Shown here piece by piece: positions 15,391-24,055 of a stretch of 64,000 bases of DNA (position 1 is its first letter; the number at the start of each line of letters is the position of its first letter). Source of the DNA: Prevotella sp. (GTDB taxonomy: Bacteria; Bacteroidota; Bacteroidia; Bacteroidales; Bacteroidaceae); assembly GCA_017548275.1 (NCBI GenBank), contig JAFZAH010000034.1, positions 1-64,000 on the forward strand. The letters run 5' to 3'. The position numbers and the translations under genes are program-made. The notes under the pieces are model-generated. The model searched no databases, had not been told where the DNA came from, and saw only the letters and a program-made list of their open reading frames with translations.

Positions 15391-18219
15391 TTATTCAGCA
15401 GTCTCGGGCATCATTACCACCTCAGCGTGATGACCAGATTTGAGGATGACGTCGCGGATGAAAGCACTGACTTTTTCGGAGGTGAGTGCATTCACCACAT
15501 TCTTATAGCCGTTGAAGAAATCAACTCCGTATTTGTTGAAACGATAGATGTAGTTGAGCCACTGCTTGTTATTCTTCGAGTCATCATCGAAATTGTTGAG
15601 GAGTGCCTCTTTCACTTTAGCCATCGTCTCAGAATCAATGCTCTTTGCAGCATCGTTCATACCTTGTTTGAGCAGGCTCTCTGCGAGTTCAGCCTTTGAG
15701 GGGTCACAGGGGCAATAACCCAATAATGTGAAATAATACTCTTTACCGTCAGTATCGACATCAGCCTGAGCAGCAACGGTATAAGATGCTCCGCTATCTT
15801 CACGGATGGTTTTGAGATAAACAGCCTCAAGCACGTCGGCTGCGGCTCTCAGCAATGTACGATTCTCAACAGTGTAAGGTACATTGTTACTTCTCCAAGC
15901 CTCGACCACAATAGACTGTCCGTCCTGCATCTTCGCCTTGAAACGGTTTTCAACGTGACCGCTCCAAATATGCTTCACGTCAACTTTTTTAGTCACTTTC
16001 TTTGAAGAAGGCAGTGATGCGATATACTGCTCGATATACTGACGCATAAGCGCTTCGTCAAAGTTACCTACGAACGTGAAAGTATAATCACGTGCATTGG
16101 CCAGACGTTCACGTTGTATCTGAAGGATACGGTTGTAATCAGCCTTCTCGAATGTCCCTGCGTTCGGGAGTCTGCTCAAGGGATAATTGTTTGTCAGGGT
16201 TGATTGCAGAGAGTCTGTGAACACCATCCGAGGATTAAGCGAGAGGTTCTTGAATTGTTGCTCCATGAATCCTTTTGACTGGTCATAAGCCGGCTGGTCT
16301 GCCTTGATGGCAGTGAACTGAAGATAAAGCAGTTGCATCATCGTCTCGAGGTCATCAGGAGTAGTGGATGCATTCACGGTCTGTTCGGTCACATCCATCG
16401 AAAAATCAACATCCACTTGTTTTCCAGCGAGCACCTTGGTCAAATCGTTCGAAGAGAAATTTCCTGAACCGGCCGTAGCGATTCCCATAGAGAGGATCTT
16501 GAGGTTGTCGTAATCCTGTTTCCCATAGAGCGCCATACCACCGGGAGCAAAGGCCTGCATGACAATTTCATTGTCTTTGAAATCAGTCTTTTTGAGAATG
16601 ACTTTCGCACCGTTTGAGAGCAACAGTTCTTTGTAACCCAACTGTTTGTTTTCTGTCTCCTTTGTGATTTTTCCTTTCTTGGGAAGGTTTGCCATCAACG
16701 GCTCGGTGATAACATTGTCCTTATAAGCCTCAAGTTTCTCAGAGCGGACACCGGCAATGGCATTCTTCACTTCTTCCACAGTGGGGAGTTTCACATCATC
16801 GGCCTCGCGGAGAAATCCTGCGATGACCAGGTTGGAGTCAGAGGCAGAAATCATTTCTTGTGCCAACTCATTGACCACATCATAAGTCAGCATAGGCACA
16901 ATCTGTTTGGTCATATTATACTGGTCTTCGATTGAGGGAATGGGCTCATTCTCAAGGAAGTTCTCGATATACTGATTTGCATAGACCTCTGTCTTAGTCT
17001 TTGCACGGTTGTCATAGAGTTTCTTCAATTGGCTGAGATACTCCTCCTTCGCACGGTCAAACTCAGTCGGTGTGAAGCCGAACTGCTGTGCACGAGAGAG
17101 TTCACGCATGACCTGACGGACACCCTCGACATCCTGTCCCTCCTTAGGGATGACGACTGTCATGAACGCGTCTTTAGCCTTAGTGCTCAGGAATCTGCTA
17201 TCCTCAGACTGCGAAATGATGAAAGCGCTCTCGGGTTGCTGTGCAACATCCTGCAAACGATTGTTCAACATATCAGCCACTACGCTGCCTCCGAAGTCAT
17301 AAATCAAAGACACAAGGGTAGGTCTCATCTCTTCAGGCACACGGTCGTGTTTCATCATGATCAGATACTGATTCTGCTGCATCTCTTTGTCATGACCGAG
17401 CACGATGATGGCTTCTTCATTATCGGGTATCTCCTCATTGGGAATTTGGGCTGCATCGGCAGGTACGGTCACACCGTTCCACAATTCCTTGATTTTGGCC
17501 TCTACTTTGTCAACGTCCACATCTCCAACGATGATGAGTCCCTGATTATCGGGGCGATACCATTTCTCATAATATGCGCGGAGAGTTTCCGGTGTGAAAT
17601 TATCGATAATATCCATGAGACCGATGGGCAGACGATGACCATATTTGCTTCCTTTGAGCAGTTCGGGCCATGCTGCGTCCTGCATACGTTGTGAAGGACC
17701 GCTTCCAAGTCGCCACTCATTGTGAACGACACCACGTTCCTTGTCAATCTCTTCAGGATCAAGAGTCAATCCGTTTGACCAGTCTTTCAGTATAAGCAGA
17801 CATGAGTCAACTGCAGACTGTCTTGTCGTCGGCACATTGTCGATATTGTAAACAGTACGGTCTATAGAAGTATAAGCATTGAGGTCGCGTCCGAATTCCA
17901 CACCAAGCGAACGGGTGTATTCGATGAGGCTGTTGCCGGGGAAATGTTCAGAGCCGTTGAAAGCCATGTGCTCAAGGAAGTGAGCCAAACCGCGCTGGTC
18001 ATCATTTTCATTGATAGAACCCACCTTCTGGGCGATGTAAAAATTGGCCACATGCTCAGGGTTGTTGTTGTGACGAATGTAATACGTCAGACCATTGTCG
18101 AGGTGTCCGATACGTACTTCGGGGTCGACAGGCATTTTCGGCATCTGCGGATCCTGAGCCATTGCAAAAGCGCTGGACAGGAGCAGACAAGCCGCTGCAA
18201 ATAAATGTTTGATTTTCAT
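15391..18219 (-). CDS. secreted M16 family zinc metallopeptidase (pitrilysin/insulinase-like)
   Basis: A 942-residue predicted exported protease. Signal peptide 1-21 (MKIKHLFAAACLLLSSAFAMA). The first M16 domain carries inverted zinc motif HFLEH (His80, Glu83, His84) and the distal Glu161 in ERGVVHNEW, the expected spacing. Four M16-type domains follow in the usual arrangement: active half ~30-240, inactive domains at ~240-480, ~540-740 and ~740-940, so a clam-shell peptidase degrading peptides in the periplasm is expected. Own promoter at 18270-18277 between it and the GntR gene, though read-through from the ABC operon is possible. Confidence 0.92.
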   Translation of the reverse strand: MKIKHLFAAACLLLSSAFAMAQDPQMPKMPVDPEVRIGHLDNGLTYYIRHNNNPEHVANFYIAQKVGSINENDDQRGLAHFLEHMAFNGSEHFPGNSLIEYTRSLGVEFGRDLNAYTSIDRTVYNIDNVPTTRQSAVDSCLLILKDWSNGLTLDPEEIDKERGVVHNEWRLGSGPSQRMQDAAWPELLKGSKYGHRLPIGLMDIIDNFTPETLRAYYEKWYRPDNQGLIIVGDVDVDKVEAKIKELWNGVTVPADAAQIPNEEIPDNEEAIIVLGHDKEMQQNQYLIMMKHDRVPEEMRPTLVSLIYDFGGSVVADMLNNRLQDVAQQPESAFIISQSEDSRFLSTKAKDAFMTVVIPKEGQDVEGVRQVMRELSRAQQFGFTPTEFDRAKEEYLSQLKKLYDNRAKTKTEVYANQYIENFLENEPIPSIEDQYNMTKQIVPMLTYDVVNELAQEMISASDSNLVIAGFLREADDVKLPTVEEVKNAIAGVRSEKLEAYKDNVITEPLMANLPKKGKITKETENKQLGYKELLLSNGAKVILKKTDFKDNEIVMQAFAPGGMALYGKQDYDNLKILSMGIATAGSGNFSSNDLTKVLAGKQVDVDFSMDVTEQTVNASTTPDDLETMMQLLYLQFTAIKADQPAYDQSKGFMEQQFKNLSLNPRMVFTDSLQSTLTNNYPLSRLPNAGTFEKADYNRILQIQRERLANARDYTFTFVGNFDEALMRQYIEQYIASLPSSKKVTKKVDVKHIWSGHVENRFKAKMQDGQSIVVEAWRSNNVPYTVENRTLLRAAADVLEAVYLKTIREDSGASYTVAAQADVDTDGKEYYFTLLGYCPCDPSKAELAESLLKQGMNDAAKSIDSETMAKVKEALLNNFDDDSKNNKQWLNYIYRFNKYGVDFFNGYKNVVNALTSEKVSAFIRDVILKSGHHAEVVMMPETAE

Positions 18220-18269
18220 AAGATTGAGTTTATTAAAATGTAAAATAATATCGGATTATTCTATGTATG

Positions 18270-18277
18270 CAAAGATA
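18270..18277 (-). promoter_or_regulatory. -7 promoter box (TATCTTTG) for M16 peptidase
   Basis: Minus-strand TATCTTTG followed by GC in the 65-nt gap between the GntR stop (18285) and the M16 start (18219), suggesting independent transcription of the peptidase. Confidence 0.55.
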
Positions 18278-18284
18278 TCAGGAG

Positions 18285-18632
18285 TTATTTCCAGAATTTC
18301 TCCACGGTGCTGATATCGATGCCTAGCATAGTGGCCTGACGGATGAAATCTGGGAGTGTTCTCTCCATGAATTCTTTCCTTCTTACAGCAAGGATTTTTT
18401 CTTTGGCATTGGGCGTAACGAAATAACCCAACCCACGTTTGTTGTAGATGACCTCATCGCGTGCGAGGGCATCATAGGCTTTAACAGCAGTATTTGTATT
18501 GACCTGTAATAGCACGGCGTATTCCCGGACGGAGGGTATGCGGTCATCGGCCGCATACTTCCCCGCCAGAATCTCGTCGCAAATACGGTCAGCCATTTGT
18601 ATGTAGATGGCTTTGTCATTTGAGAACGTCAT
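18285..18632 (-). CDS. GntR/YtrA-family transcriptional regulator
   Basis: A 115-residue regulator. Residues 5-75 are a GntR winged helix-turn-helix (AIYIQMADRICDEILAGKYAADDRIPSVRE...VNTNTAVKAYDAL). The tail after residue ~80 is too short for a FadR or HutC effector domain, as in the YtrA subfamily. Its start overlaps the upstream permease by 4 nt (ATGA-type), so it is the last gene of the ABC operon. YtrA-type regulators usually repress an adjacent ABC transporter operon; the palindrome at 21250-21273 on the operon promoter is the probable binding site. Confidence 0.9.
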   Translation of the reverse strand: MTFSNDKAIYIQMADRICDEILAGKYAADDRIPSVREYAVLLQVNTNTAVKAYDALARDEVIYNKRGLGYFVTPNAKEKILAVRRKEFMERTLPDFIRQATMLGIDISTVEKFWK

Positions 18633-19561
18633 ACGTTAAGCAGTTTATTGTGTATTACTTGTGTGTTTTTGAAAAGGCGGTATGCCCAGAAGACGAAGGC
18701 GACAGTCGCCAACGTATAGAATACAGCCATAACCGGTTTGCCAAGTCCAAGTGCATAGTCAGCGACAGCGAGCACAATGGTCAACACGAGAGATGCAATC
18801 CATGCGAATACCCAGGGAGCCGTACGGAACAAGGCACCGCAAAGAAGGCACAACGACCAAGAGAAGAGCAGTGATGACAGTCCGAAATAGACATTGAATA
18901 CACCCGCCTCTGCAAATGACTTCACATGGGTCAATTCCTCGGGCAATTCCATGGACTGACGTATTGCTTCGGCACTATCCATATTGACATTGACAGAGTC
19001 AGACATCTCACGGCTTGCCTGCATGCCCTGTAAGAAGATATCAACCGTCTCACCAGGTGATGTGGCCGAGGTGATCATCGACTGACAAGTCTCGACCATC
19101 GTGGGCGTAGCCCAATTCGCATTGGGAGACGAGAACCAACTGGCCGTCAAGACATGAACTGCGTCGGCCAGCAAGAATCCTGCCATCCATACGATAGCAC
19201 AGAATATGGAAAGAAATACGACGCGCATGGTAAACTTCTGAGTCATAGACGCGGGCATCATGAGGAACTGCACCCTGCGATTTTTATTGGTCATAGGCGC
19301 AATCAGACGGCATACAGCGAAAAGCATGAATAACTGTGACACCGAGAAACAGAATGATACCGCTAATAACGTGCCGGCTTCAGACATATCCGTCACCGAC
19401 ACTACAGTAGCCTTATTAAAAAGGTAACTGCTGCCAAAGAGCACCAAAGAGTTCAGTATGAACGAGAAAATGAGTGTTTTGAGTATTTTCCCGGCATCTG
19501 TATCCAGTTGCCACTTACATATATTGAAGAATTGTGAACGATTCGACATATTATTGAACAA
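18629..19561 (-). CDS. ABC-2-like membrane protein, second permease
   Basis: A 310-residue polytopic membrane protein with about six predicted membrane segments (~25-45, ~58-82, ~110-135, ~220-240, ~248-268, ~275-295) and a ~75-residue extracytoplasmic loop around residues 140-215. It has no recognisable catalytic motif. Start is immediately after the previous permease stop (19562). Its last residues (FKNTQVIHNKLLNV) closely resemble those of the first permease (FKRTQVIQNKWFNV), suggesting an ancient duplication. It likely forms a heterodimeric membrane domain with that protein and the ATPase at 20368. Confidence 0.75.
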   Translation of the reverse strand: MFNNMSNRSQFFNICKWQLDTDAGKILKTLIFSFILNSLVLFGSSYLFNKATVVSVTDMSEAGTLLAVSFCFSVSQLFMLFAVCRLIAPMTNKNRRVQFLMMPASMTQKFTMRVVFLSIFCAIVWMAGFLLADAVHVLTASWFSSPNANWATPTMVETCQSMITSATSPGETVDIFLQGMQASREMSDSVNVNMDSAEAIRQSMELPEELTHVKSFAEAGVFNVYFGLSSLLFSWSLCLLCGALFRTAPWVFAWIASLVLTIVLAVADYALGLGKPVMAVFYTLATVAFVFWAYRLFKNTQVIHNKLLNV

Positions 19562-20371
19562 TTAAACGTTAAACCATTTGTTTTGAATCACTTGAGTGCG
19601 CTTGAAGAAGCGGAAAGAGAGTCTGAAATTCAGGATGACAAACAGAGCCATAACAACACACAAGATGATGCGGTATAACGGCAGTTGGTCTTTATGTTCC
19701 ATCAACCAAGTGGCCACCGAGCGCGCCCCCGTACCTGTAGCCCATGAAAGGAAGACTATCAATCCGAAGAGCAATATGACAGACACGAAAATCCACTGGA
19801 ACTTGCGTAAGAAAGTGCCTCCGAACGCATAAATGGACTGGAACCATAACAGCAGAAGCCACAGAAAAAGCATGTGCATGAATGAGGTACTTCCATTGAT
19901 GTTGAAAAACGCCACTTTCGTGTTGAGGATGTAACTGAACGTTCCCAGTTCGGCCTCGCGTCCGATGACAATAGAAGCAATAACATATTGCACCAAGTCA
20001 AAAACAAGGAATCCCACTATGAGGCAGCATCCCCATACGACCGTGACCAAGAGGAAACGTGAGAGATATTTCTCAAATGACGAAGCCGGCAGTGTGAGGT
20101 ATGCCAACGCGCCTTGGCGTCGCTTGTAATTTGCCATCAAGAACGAGGGGCTGACAATCAAGAAAATGATGAACATGCCCATGGCCAATCCACTCATGCG
20201 CTCCAAGATGACATGGTAGTCTTTAAAATTCTCAGCACCCGTGATCGCCATACCCATGAGGAAGAGCAAGACACCGGTAAAGGATGCTGCGATGACAACC
20301 ATGCTTTTCTTGCTTCGGGCAAGTGTCCAACGCATCAAAGAAACGAATCTTTTGAACTTGAAATCCATCAT
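19562..20371 (-). CDS. ABC-2-like membrane protein, first permease
   Basis: A 269-residue membrane protein with roughly six predicted segments (~22-42, ~58-78, ~108-132, ~162-185, ~192-212, ~235-255). The start MDFKFKRFVSLMRWTLARSK is typical of Bacteroidota ABC-2-type subunits next to an ATPase. It overlaps the ATPase gene by 4 nt and abuts the second permease. The pair with one ATPase and a YtrA-like regulator resembles Gram-positive YtrBCDEF or Bcr-type systems that respond to cell-envelope antibiotics. Substrate unknown. Confidence 0.78.
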   Translation of the reverse strand: MMDFKFKRFVSLMRWTLARSKKSMVVIAASFTGVLLFLMGMAITGAENFKDYHVILERMSGLAMGMFIIFLIVSPSFLMANYKRRQGALAYLTLPASSFEKYLSRFLLVTVVWGCCLIVGFLVFDLVQYVIASIVIGREAELGTFSYILNTKVAFFNINGSTSFMHMLFLWLLLLWFQSIYAFGGTFLRKFQWIFVSVILLFGLIVFLSWATGTGARSVATWLMEHKDQLPLYRIILCVVMALFVILNFRLSFRFFKRTQVIQNKWFNV

Positions 20372-21201
20372 TTTGTGTTGTTAAGGTTGATTTTTCCCAT
20401 TGCTGCAGCATTGAACAACAGTTCGAGGTTGACAGCGGTTTCTTCCCCACCTCTTCTTTCAGCCACCACAGCAGCACCTTGAAGAGAAGGCTCAGCATAG
20501 ATGACATCATCGCCGAGGTTTTGGGGATTGCGGAACTCGAATGAGTATTTATCAGTGATTTCGGTTACCTCAGCATCGATGAGCAAGCGTGACTGCTCCA
20601 TGATGATGACGTGATCGAGCAACGCCTCCACATCATGCACCTGATGAGTGGAAATGATGAGAGTACGGTCATCTGCCATATTCTCAGCCACCACCCGGCG
20701 GAATTGCGTCTTTGAGGGGATATCAAGTCCGTTGGTCGGTTCGTCCATCAACAACAGTTTTGTGCCAGCAGCAAGTGCGAAACTCATGAACACCTTTTTC
20801 TTCTGTCCCATGGAGAGAGAATTGAGTTTTAGGTTATCGCTCAATTCAAAGTCATTGAGGCATTTTTTCAACACTTCGGGATTGAAACGGGGATAGAAGG
20901 GGCGGTTGAGTTTGACATAGTGGTCGAGCGTCATGGCGGGGAAATCAAACTCCTCGGGCACGATGAACATCTCTTGCAACATTTCGGGCAAGCGTTTCTG
21001 GGCATCCATCCCATCAACGGTGATTGTTCCCTGAGAGGGGCGCAACATGCCACTGATTAAATATAATAATGTAGATTTGCCCGTACCGTTTTTTCCAAGC
21101 AAACCATAAATACGATTTTCGCCAAGCGAAAGACTGAAATCCTTAAATACGGGAGCAAAGCCACCGCCGTATTTGAACGAAACATTATTAACTTCTATCA
21201 T
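20368..21201 (-). CDS. ABC transporter ATP-binding protein
   Basis: A 277-residue cytosolic ATPase. Walker A GKNGTGKS (36-43), signature LSMGQ, Walker B LLLMDEPTNGLD, and a switch His in the ISTHQ motif are all visible, so it should be active. First gene of the operon ATPase-permease-permease-GntR, with 4-nt, 0-nt and 4-nt junctions. Residues ~220-277 form a C-terminal extension seen in export-type (drug or antibiotic) ATPases. Promoter 21275-21282 overlaps a palindromic operator. Confidence 0.92.
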   Translation of the reverse strand: MIEVNNVSFKYGGGFAPVFKDFSLSLGENRIYGLLGKNGTGKSTLLYLISGMLRPSQGTITVDGMDAQKRLPEMLQEMFIVPEEFDFPAMTLDHYVKLNRPFYPRFNPEVLKKCLNDFELSDNLKLNSLSMGQKKKVFMSFALAAGTKLLLMDEPTNGLDIPSKTQFRRVVAENMADDRTLIISTHQVHDVEALLDHVIIMEQSRLLIDAEVTEITDKYSFEFRNPQNLGDDVIYAEPSLQGAAVVAERRGGEETAVNLELLFNAAAMGKINLNNTK

Positions 21202-21249
21202 AACTTATTGATATTAAATATTTTAACTCTCCTACTCTTATAGTGCATT

Positions 21250-21273
21250 AGTGTACTACTTTAATAGTACACT
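21250..21273. promoter_or_regulatory. palindromic operator of the ABC/GntR operon
   Basis: AGTGTACTA (21250-21258) and TAGTACACT (21265-21273) form a perfect 9-bp inverted repeat with a 6-nt centre. It begins 1 bp downstream of the -7 box in the transcription direction and so covers the expected start site. This is the size and position expected for a GntR/YtrA dimer repressing its own operon. The assignment to the GntR at 18285 is inference. Confidence 0.7.
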
Positions 21274-21274
21274 G

Positions 21275-21282
21275 CAAAAGTA
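21275..21282 (-). promoter_or_regulatory. -7 promoter box (TACTTTTG) for ABC operon
   Basis: Minus-strand TACTTTTG followed by GC. A CAAG (minus CTTG) at 21303-21306 gives a 20-nt spacer to a TTG-type -33. The palindromic operator starts immediately downstream. Confidence 0.7.
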
Positions 21283-21455
21283 ATACATTTAAGAATGCAG
21301 TGCAAGAAAAAATACAATATTTAATAATATTTTACAGTATTTTACAAATATAGGGTGGTATAATGCTCATGAATGGAATCATCCCGGGGAAGGTGCCACC
21401 GAAAACGGAATGTACATAAAACACATTATTATAATATAGAAGGAAGACAGGTGGT

Positions 21456-21857
21456 TTATAGAATTGTTTCTTTACCGGCCTTTTTCCATGCAAGGATACC
21501 ACCATCGAGGTTGACCATCTGATATCCTTCAGCAGCAAGCATCTCTGCTGCCATTGCACTGCGTCGCCCACTACGGCAATAGACTGCAACGGTTTTATCT
21601 TTTGGCAACTGTTCACGTGCAGCCATCATAAAAGAATCCGTCTTCACATCAATGAGGAGAGCATCTTTGATATGGCCTTCCTGATATTCAGCCAAGGTGC
21701 GCACATCGAGCACTACCACACTGGTATCGGCTATTAATTGTTCGAACTCATCGACGCCCACTGTCTTGAAAGCATCGTTGGTCACATTCGCTTTTCTACA
21801 TGCCCATGAAACAGTAACAAGCGCAAGGAGCAAAATTACTAATAATAATTTATTCAT
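21456..21857 (-). CDS. exported rhodanese-like domain protein
   Basis: A 133-residue protein from the ATG at 21857; the frame extends to 21917 but that would overlap the preceding lipoprotein and lacks a signal sequence at the front. The N-terminus (MNKLLLVILLLALVTVSWAC) is a signal peptide, possibly lipoprotein-type with Cys20, though the lipobox is not canonical. The rhodanese fold follows (~35-130) with VVLDVRTLAEYQEGHI and the active-site loop VYCRSGRRSA. It would transfer sulfur or bind small thiols in the periplasm. It likely shares a transcript with the small lipoprotein at 21908. Confidence 0.85.
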   Translation of the reverse strand: MNKLLLVILLLALVTVSWACRKANVTNDAFKTVGVDEFEQLIADTSVVVLDVRTLAEYQEGHIKDALLIDVKTDSFMMAAREQLPKDKTVAVYCRSGRRSAMAAEMLAAEGYQMVNLDGGILAWKKAGKETIL

Positions 21858-21907
21858 GTCGGGGCTTTTGGTTGATTGTTCGTTTGCGTAATACGCTAAG
21901 TGTTTGT

Positions 21908-22252
21908 TTAATACCATCCCTCATCATCGTTGTTGTCCATATACCGCGACATACCATTGTCATCCATGTCATCTTCGGATGCGGGGTCAAAACCTCGCAT
22001 ATTGTCATATTGCGGTAGTGCATGGGCATTTGAAGCAGCGGGGCGTACTGGAGCGTTATTTTTAATCGCTGCCGACCTTGACGGTGGTTGAGGCTGCTGT
22101 TCTTGTTCTACACGAAGAGTATCAGCATTCTTTTCAGACCTAACCGAGTCCTTTTTAACGACAGGCGGAGGAGCGGTAGGGCGATAAGGTTTCTTCTCGT
22201 TGCAGGAAACAAGGAGAACGCATGCCAAAAGGATAAATGGTATTCGTTTCAT
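21908..22252 (-). CDS. small Pro-rich lipoprotein, unknown function
   Basis: A 114-residue predicted lipoprotein with lipobox LVSC (Cys17). The mature part is low-complexity: Pro/Lys/Arg/Gln-rich to residue ~65, then Asp/Asn/Met-rich (GFDPASEDDMDDNGMSRYMDNNDDEGWY) at the C-terminus. No fold is predicted. It is the first gene of a likely two-gene unit with the rhodanese protein. The acidic tail might bind metal; this is speculation. Confidence 0.65.
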   Translation of the reverse strand: MKRIPFILLACVLLVSCNEKKPYRPTAPPPVVKKDSVRSEKNADTLRVEQEQQPQPPSRSAAIKNNAPVRPAASNAHALPQYDNMRGFDPASEDDMDDNGMSRYMDNNDDEGWY

Positions 22253-22304
22253 ACAATGACGGACGATATCAGAAGATGTTGGTGCAAAAATACAAAATAT
22301 ATTG

Positions 22305-22312
22305 CAAAGATA
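22305..22312 (-). promoter_or_regulatory. -7 promoter box for lipoprotein-rhodanese unit
   Basis: Minus-strand TATCTTTG, 53 nt before the start at 22252. A second candidate, TATTTTTG, lies at 22285-22292. I cannot tell which is used. Confidence 0.5.
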
Positions 22313-22336
22313 GACATATCTATTGAGAAAAAAATG

Positions 22337-22344
22337 TAACTTTG
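22337..22344 (+). promoter_or_regulatory. -7 promoter box (TAACTTTG) for C69 peptidase
   Basis: TAACTTTG followed by GC, 26 nt before the ATG at 22370 and divergent from the lipoprotein promoter. Confidence 0.6.
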
Positions 22345-22369
22345 CATGTTGAACAAGAAATCATAAAAC

Positions 22370-24016
22370 ATGAAGGGATTACGTCATAAGATATTACCAG
22401 GAATAACAATGGCGCTGTTGATGCAGCCAATGATAACCCGGGCCCAAACTGTCGACGAAAGCACACGGGAAGGTATGAAACGCATGTCGTGCACGAGTAT
22501 TATGGTAGGCAAAAACGCTTCGGCCGATGGTTCGGTGATGACCTCGCACACCTGCGACTCATGGTACCGCACATGGATGCAAATGGTGCCGGCACATGAC
22601 TATGAGCGCGACACCGTAACCGCCATCTATGACGGCCGCATGCACACCCAAACGGCACAAGACAGCACAAAGATGTACCGCAAAGGTGTGATACCACAGG
22701 TTCGGCACACCTACCGCTATTTAGACACCGCCTACCCTTGCCTAAATGAACGGCAGTTGGGCATCGGTGAGACGACCATCTCTGGACGTGACACCTTGCG
22801 CAACAAAAACGGCATGTTCATGATAGAAGAGTTGGAACGTATCGCCTTGGAACGTTGCTCTACCGCGCGTGAAGCCATCCGTCTAATGGGTGACCTGGTT
22901 AAACGTTATGGTTACGGAGACAGCGGCGAGTGCCTGACTATCGCCGACAAGAACGAGGTGTGGATATTTGAGGTTTTCGGTGAAGGTCCGAAGACCATCG
23001 GAGGCGTATGGGCAGCCGTTCGTATTCCAGATGACGAGATAGCCGTATCTGCTAACATCAGCCGCATCGGAAAACTGGATTTAAATGACAAAGACCATTA
23101 CATGGCATCAGACAATGTGTTTGATGTGGCAAAGAAATTGAAATTATGGGACGGTAAAGAAGAGTTCAGTTTCTGGAAAGTATATAGTGGAAGTAATTAT
23201 TTGAATGAGAAGAAAAACTATAGCGTACGCGAACATTATATTATGAATGCGCTGGCACCTTCGCTCCACTTGTCCGATACAGTTGAAGAATTGCCCCTAA
23301 GCGTTAAACCCGACGCCAAAGTGAGTGTGGAGCAGGTGATGCGCCTTTTGGGCAGTTACTATGAAGGAACAGACAAGAATCTGAGCGGCCGGCATAAAAT
23401 ACCCAACCCCAAACGTAAGGGGAAAAATGGTGAGATCGACAAGAATGAACCCGACAGCATCGTGTCGCCCTACTCTAACCCGTGGATGCGGCCAGATGAA
23501 ATCAACATGTATTATGCTATGGGCGACTCGGTGATGAAAAACATCCGCACGGTGAGCGTGTCATGGTGCGCTTACAGCACGGTGATACAACTGCGCTCGT
23601 GGTTGCCCGACGAGGTGGGCGGTGTGGTATGGATTGCTTTGGACAATCCCGGCGAGAGTCCCCGATTCCCAATTTTCTGCGGTGTGACCGAATTGCCGAA
23701 GATGTTGCAAGTTTGCGGTCAGCATGATGTTCGCGACGATGCGGCATTGTGGCATTACAGAAAGACCAACCGCTTGGCTACCGTGCGATGGGGCACATAC
23801 AGGAAACTGATAGAGTCTGCCCAAGAGTATTTCATCGAGAAAGGTCAACGCGAGATTCCTTTCGTGGAAAAGACATGGCAGGAATTACAGCGCCAAGACC
23901 CGAAGAAGGCAGAGAGGATGCTCAATGGCTATACTGCCGACTATTTCGGCGCCACAATACAAAAATGGGATGAGATAGGCAGAATCATCTGGCGCCAACA
24001 GTGGACTGGATTCTAA
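22370..24016 (+). CDS. C69 family dipeptidase
   Basis: A 548-residue Ntn-hydrolase-type dipeptidase (PepD/C69A family). Residues 1-26 are a signal peptide (MKGLRHKILPGITMALLMQP...RAQ). The conserved segment SCTSIMVGKNASADGSV starts with the likely nucleophile Cys41, probably exposed by maturation, then SHTCDSW. Residues ~70-480 form the alpha-beta-beta-alpha core (ECLTIADKNEVWIFEVFGEGPK and others). It probably acts in the periplasm on dipeptides released from proteins, useful to an amino-acid- and peptide-fermenting bacterium. Its own promoter lies at 22337. Confidence 0.9.
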   Translation: MKGLRHKILPGITMALLMQPMITRAQTVDESTREGMKRMSCTSIMVGKNASADGSVMTSHTCDSWYRTWMQMVPAHDYERDTVTAIYDGRMHTQTAQDSTKMYRKGVIPQVRHTYRYLDTAYPCLNERQLGIGETTISGRDTLRNKNGMFMIEELERIALERCSTAREAIRLMGDLVKRYGYGDSGECLTIADKNEVWIFEVFGEGPKTIGGVWAAVRIPDDEIAVSANISRIGKLDLNDKDHYMASDNVFDVAKKLKLWDGKEEFSFWKVYSGSNYLNEKKNYSVREHYIMNALAPSLHLSDTVEELPLSVKPDAKVSVEQVMRLLGSYYEGTDKNLSGRHKIPNPKRKGKNGEIDKNEPDSIVSPYSNPWMRPDEINMYYAMGDSVMKNIRTVSVSWCAYSTVIQLRSWLPDEVGGVVWIALDNPGESPRFPIFCGVTELPKMLQVCGQHDVRDDAALWHYRKTNRLATVRWGTYRKLIESAQEYFIEKGQREIPFVEKTWQELQRQDPKKAERMLNGYTADYFGATIQKWDEIGRIIWRQQWTGF

Positions 24017-24055
24017 CAGATTAAAAATGACATGTACATTTAGACACAAACGGAC

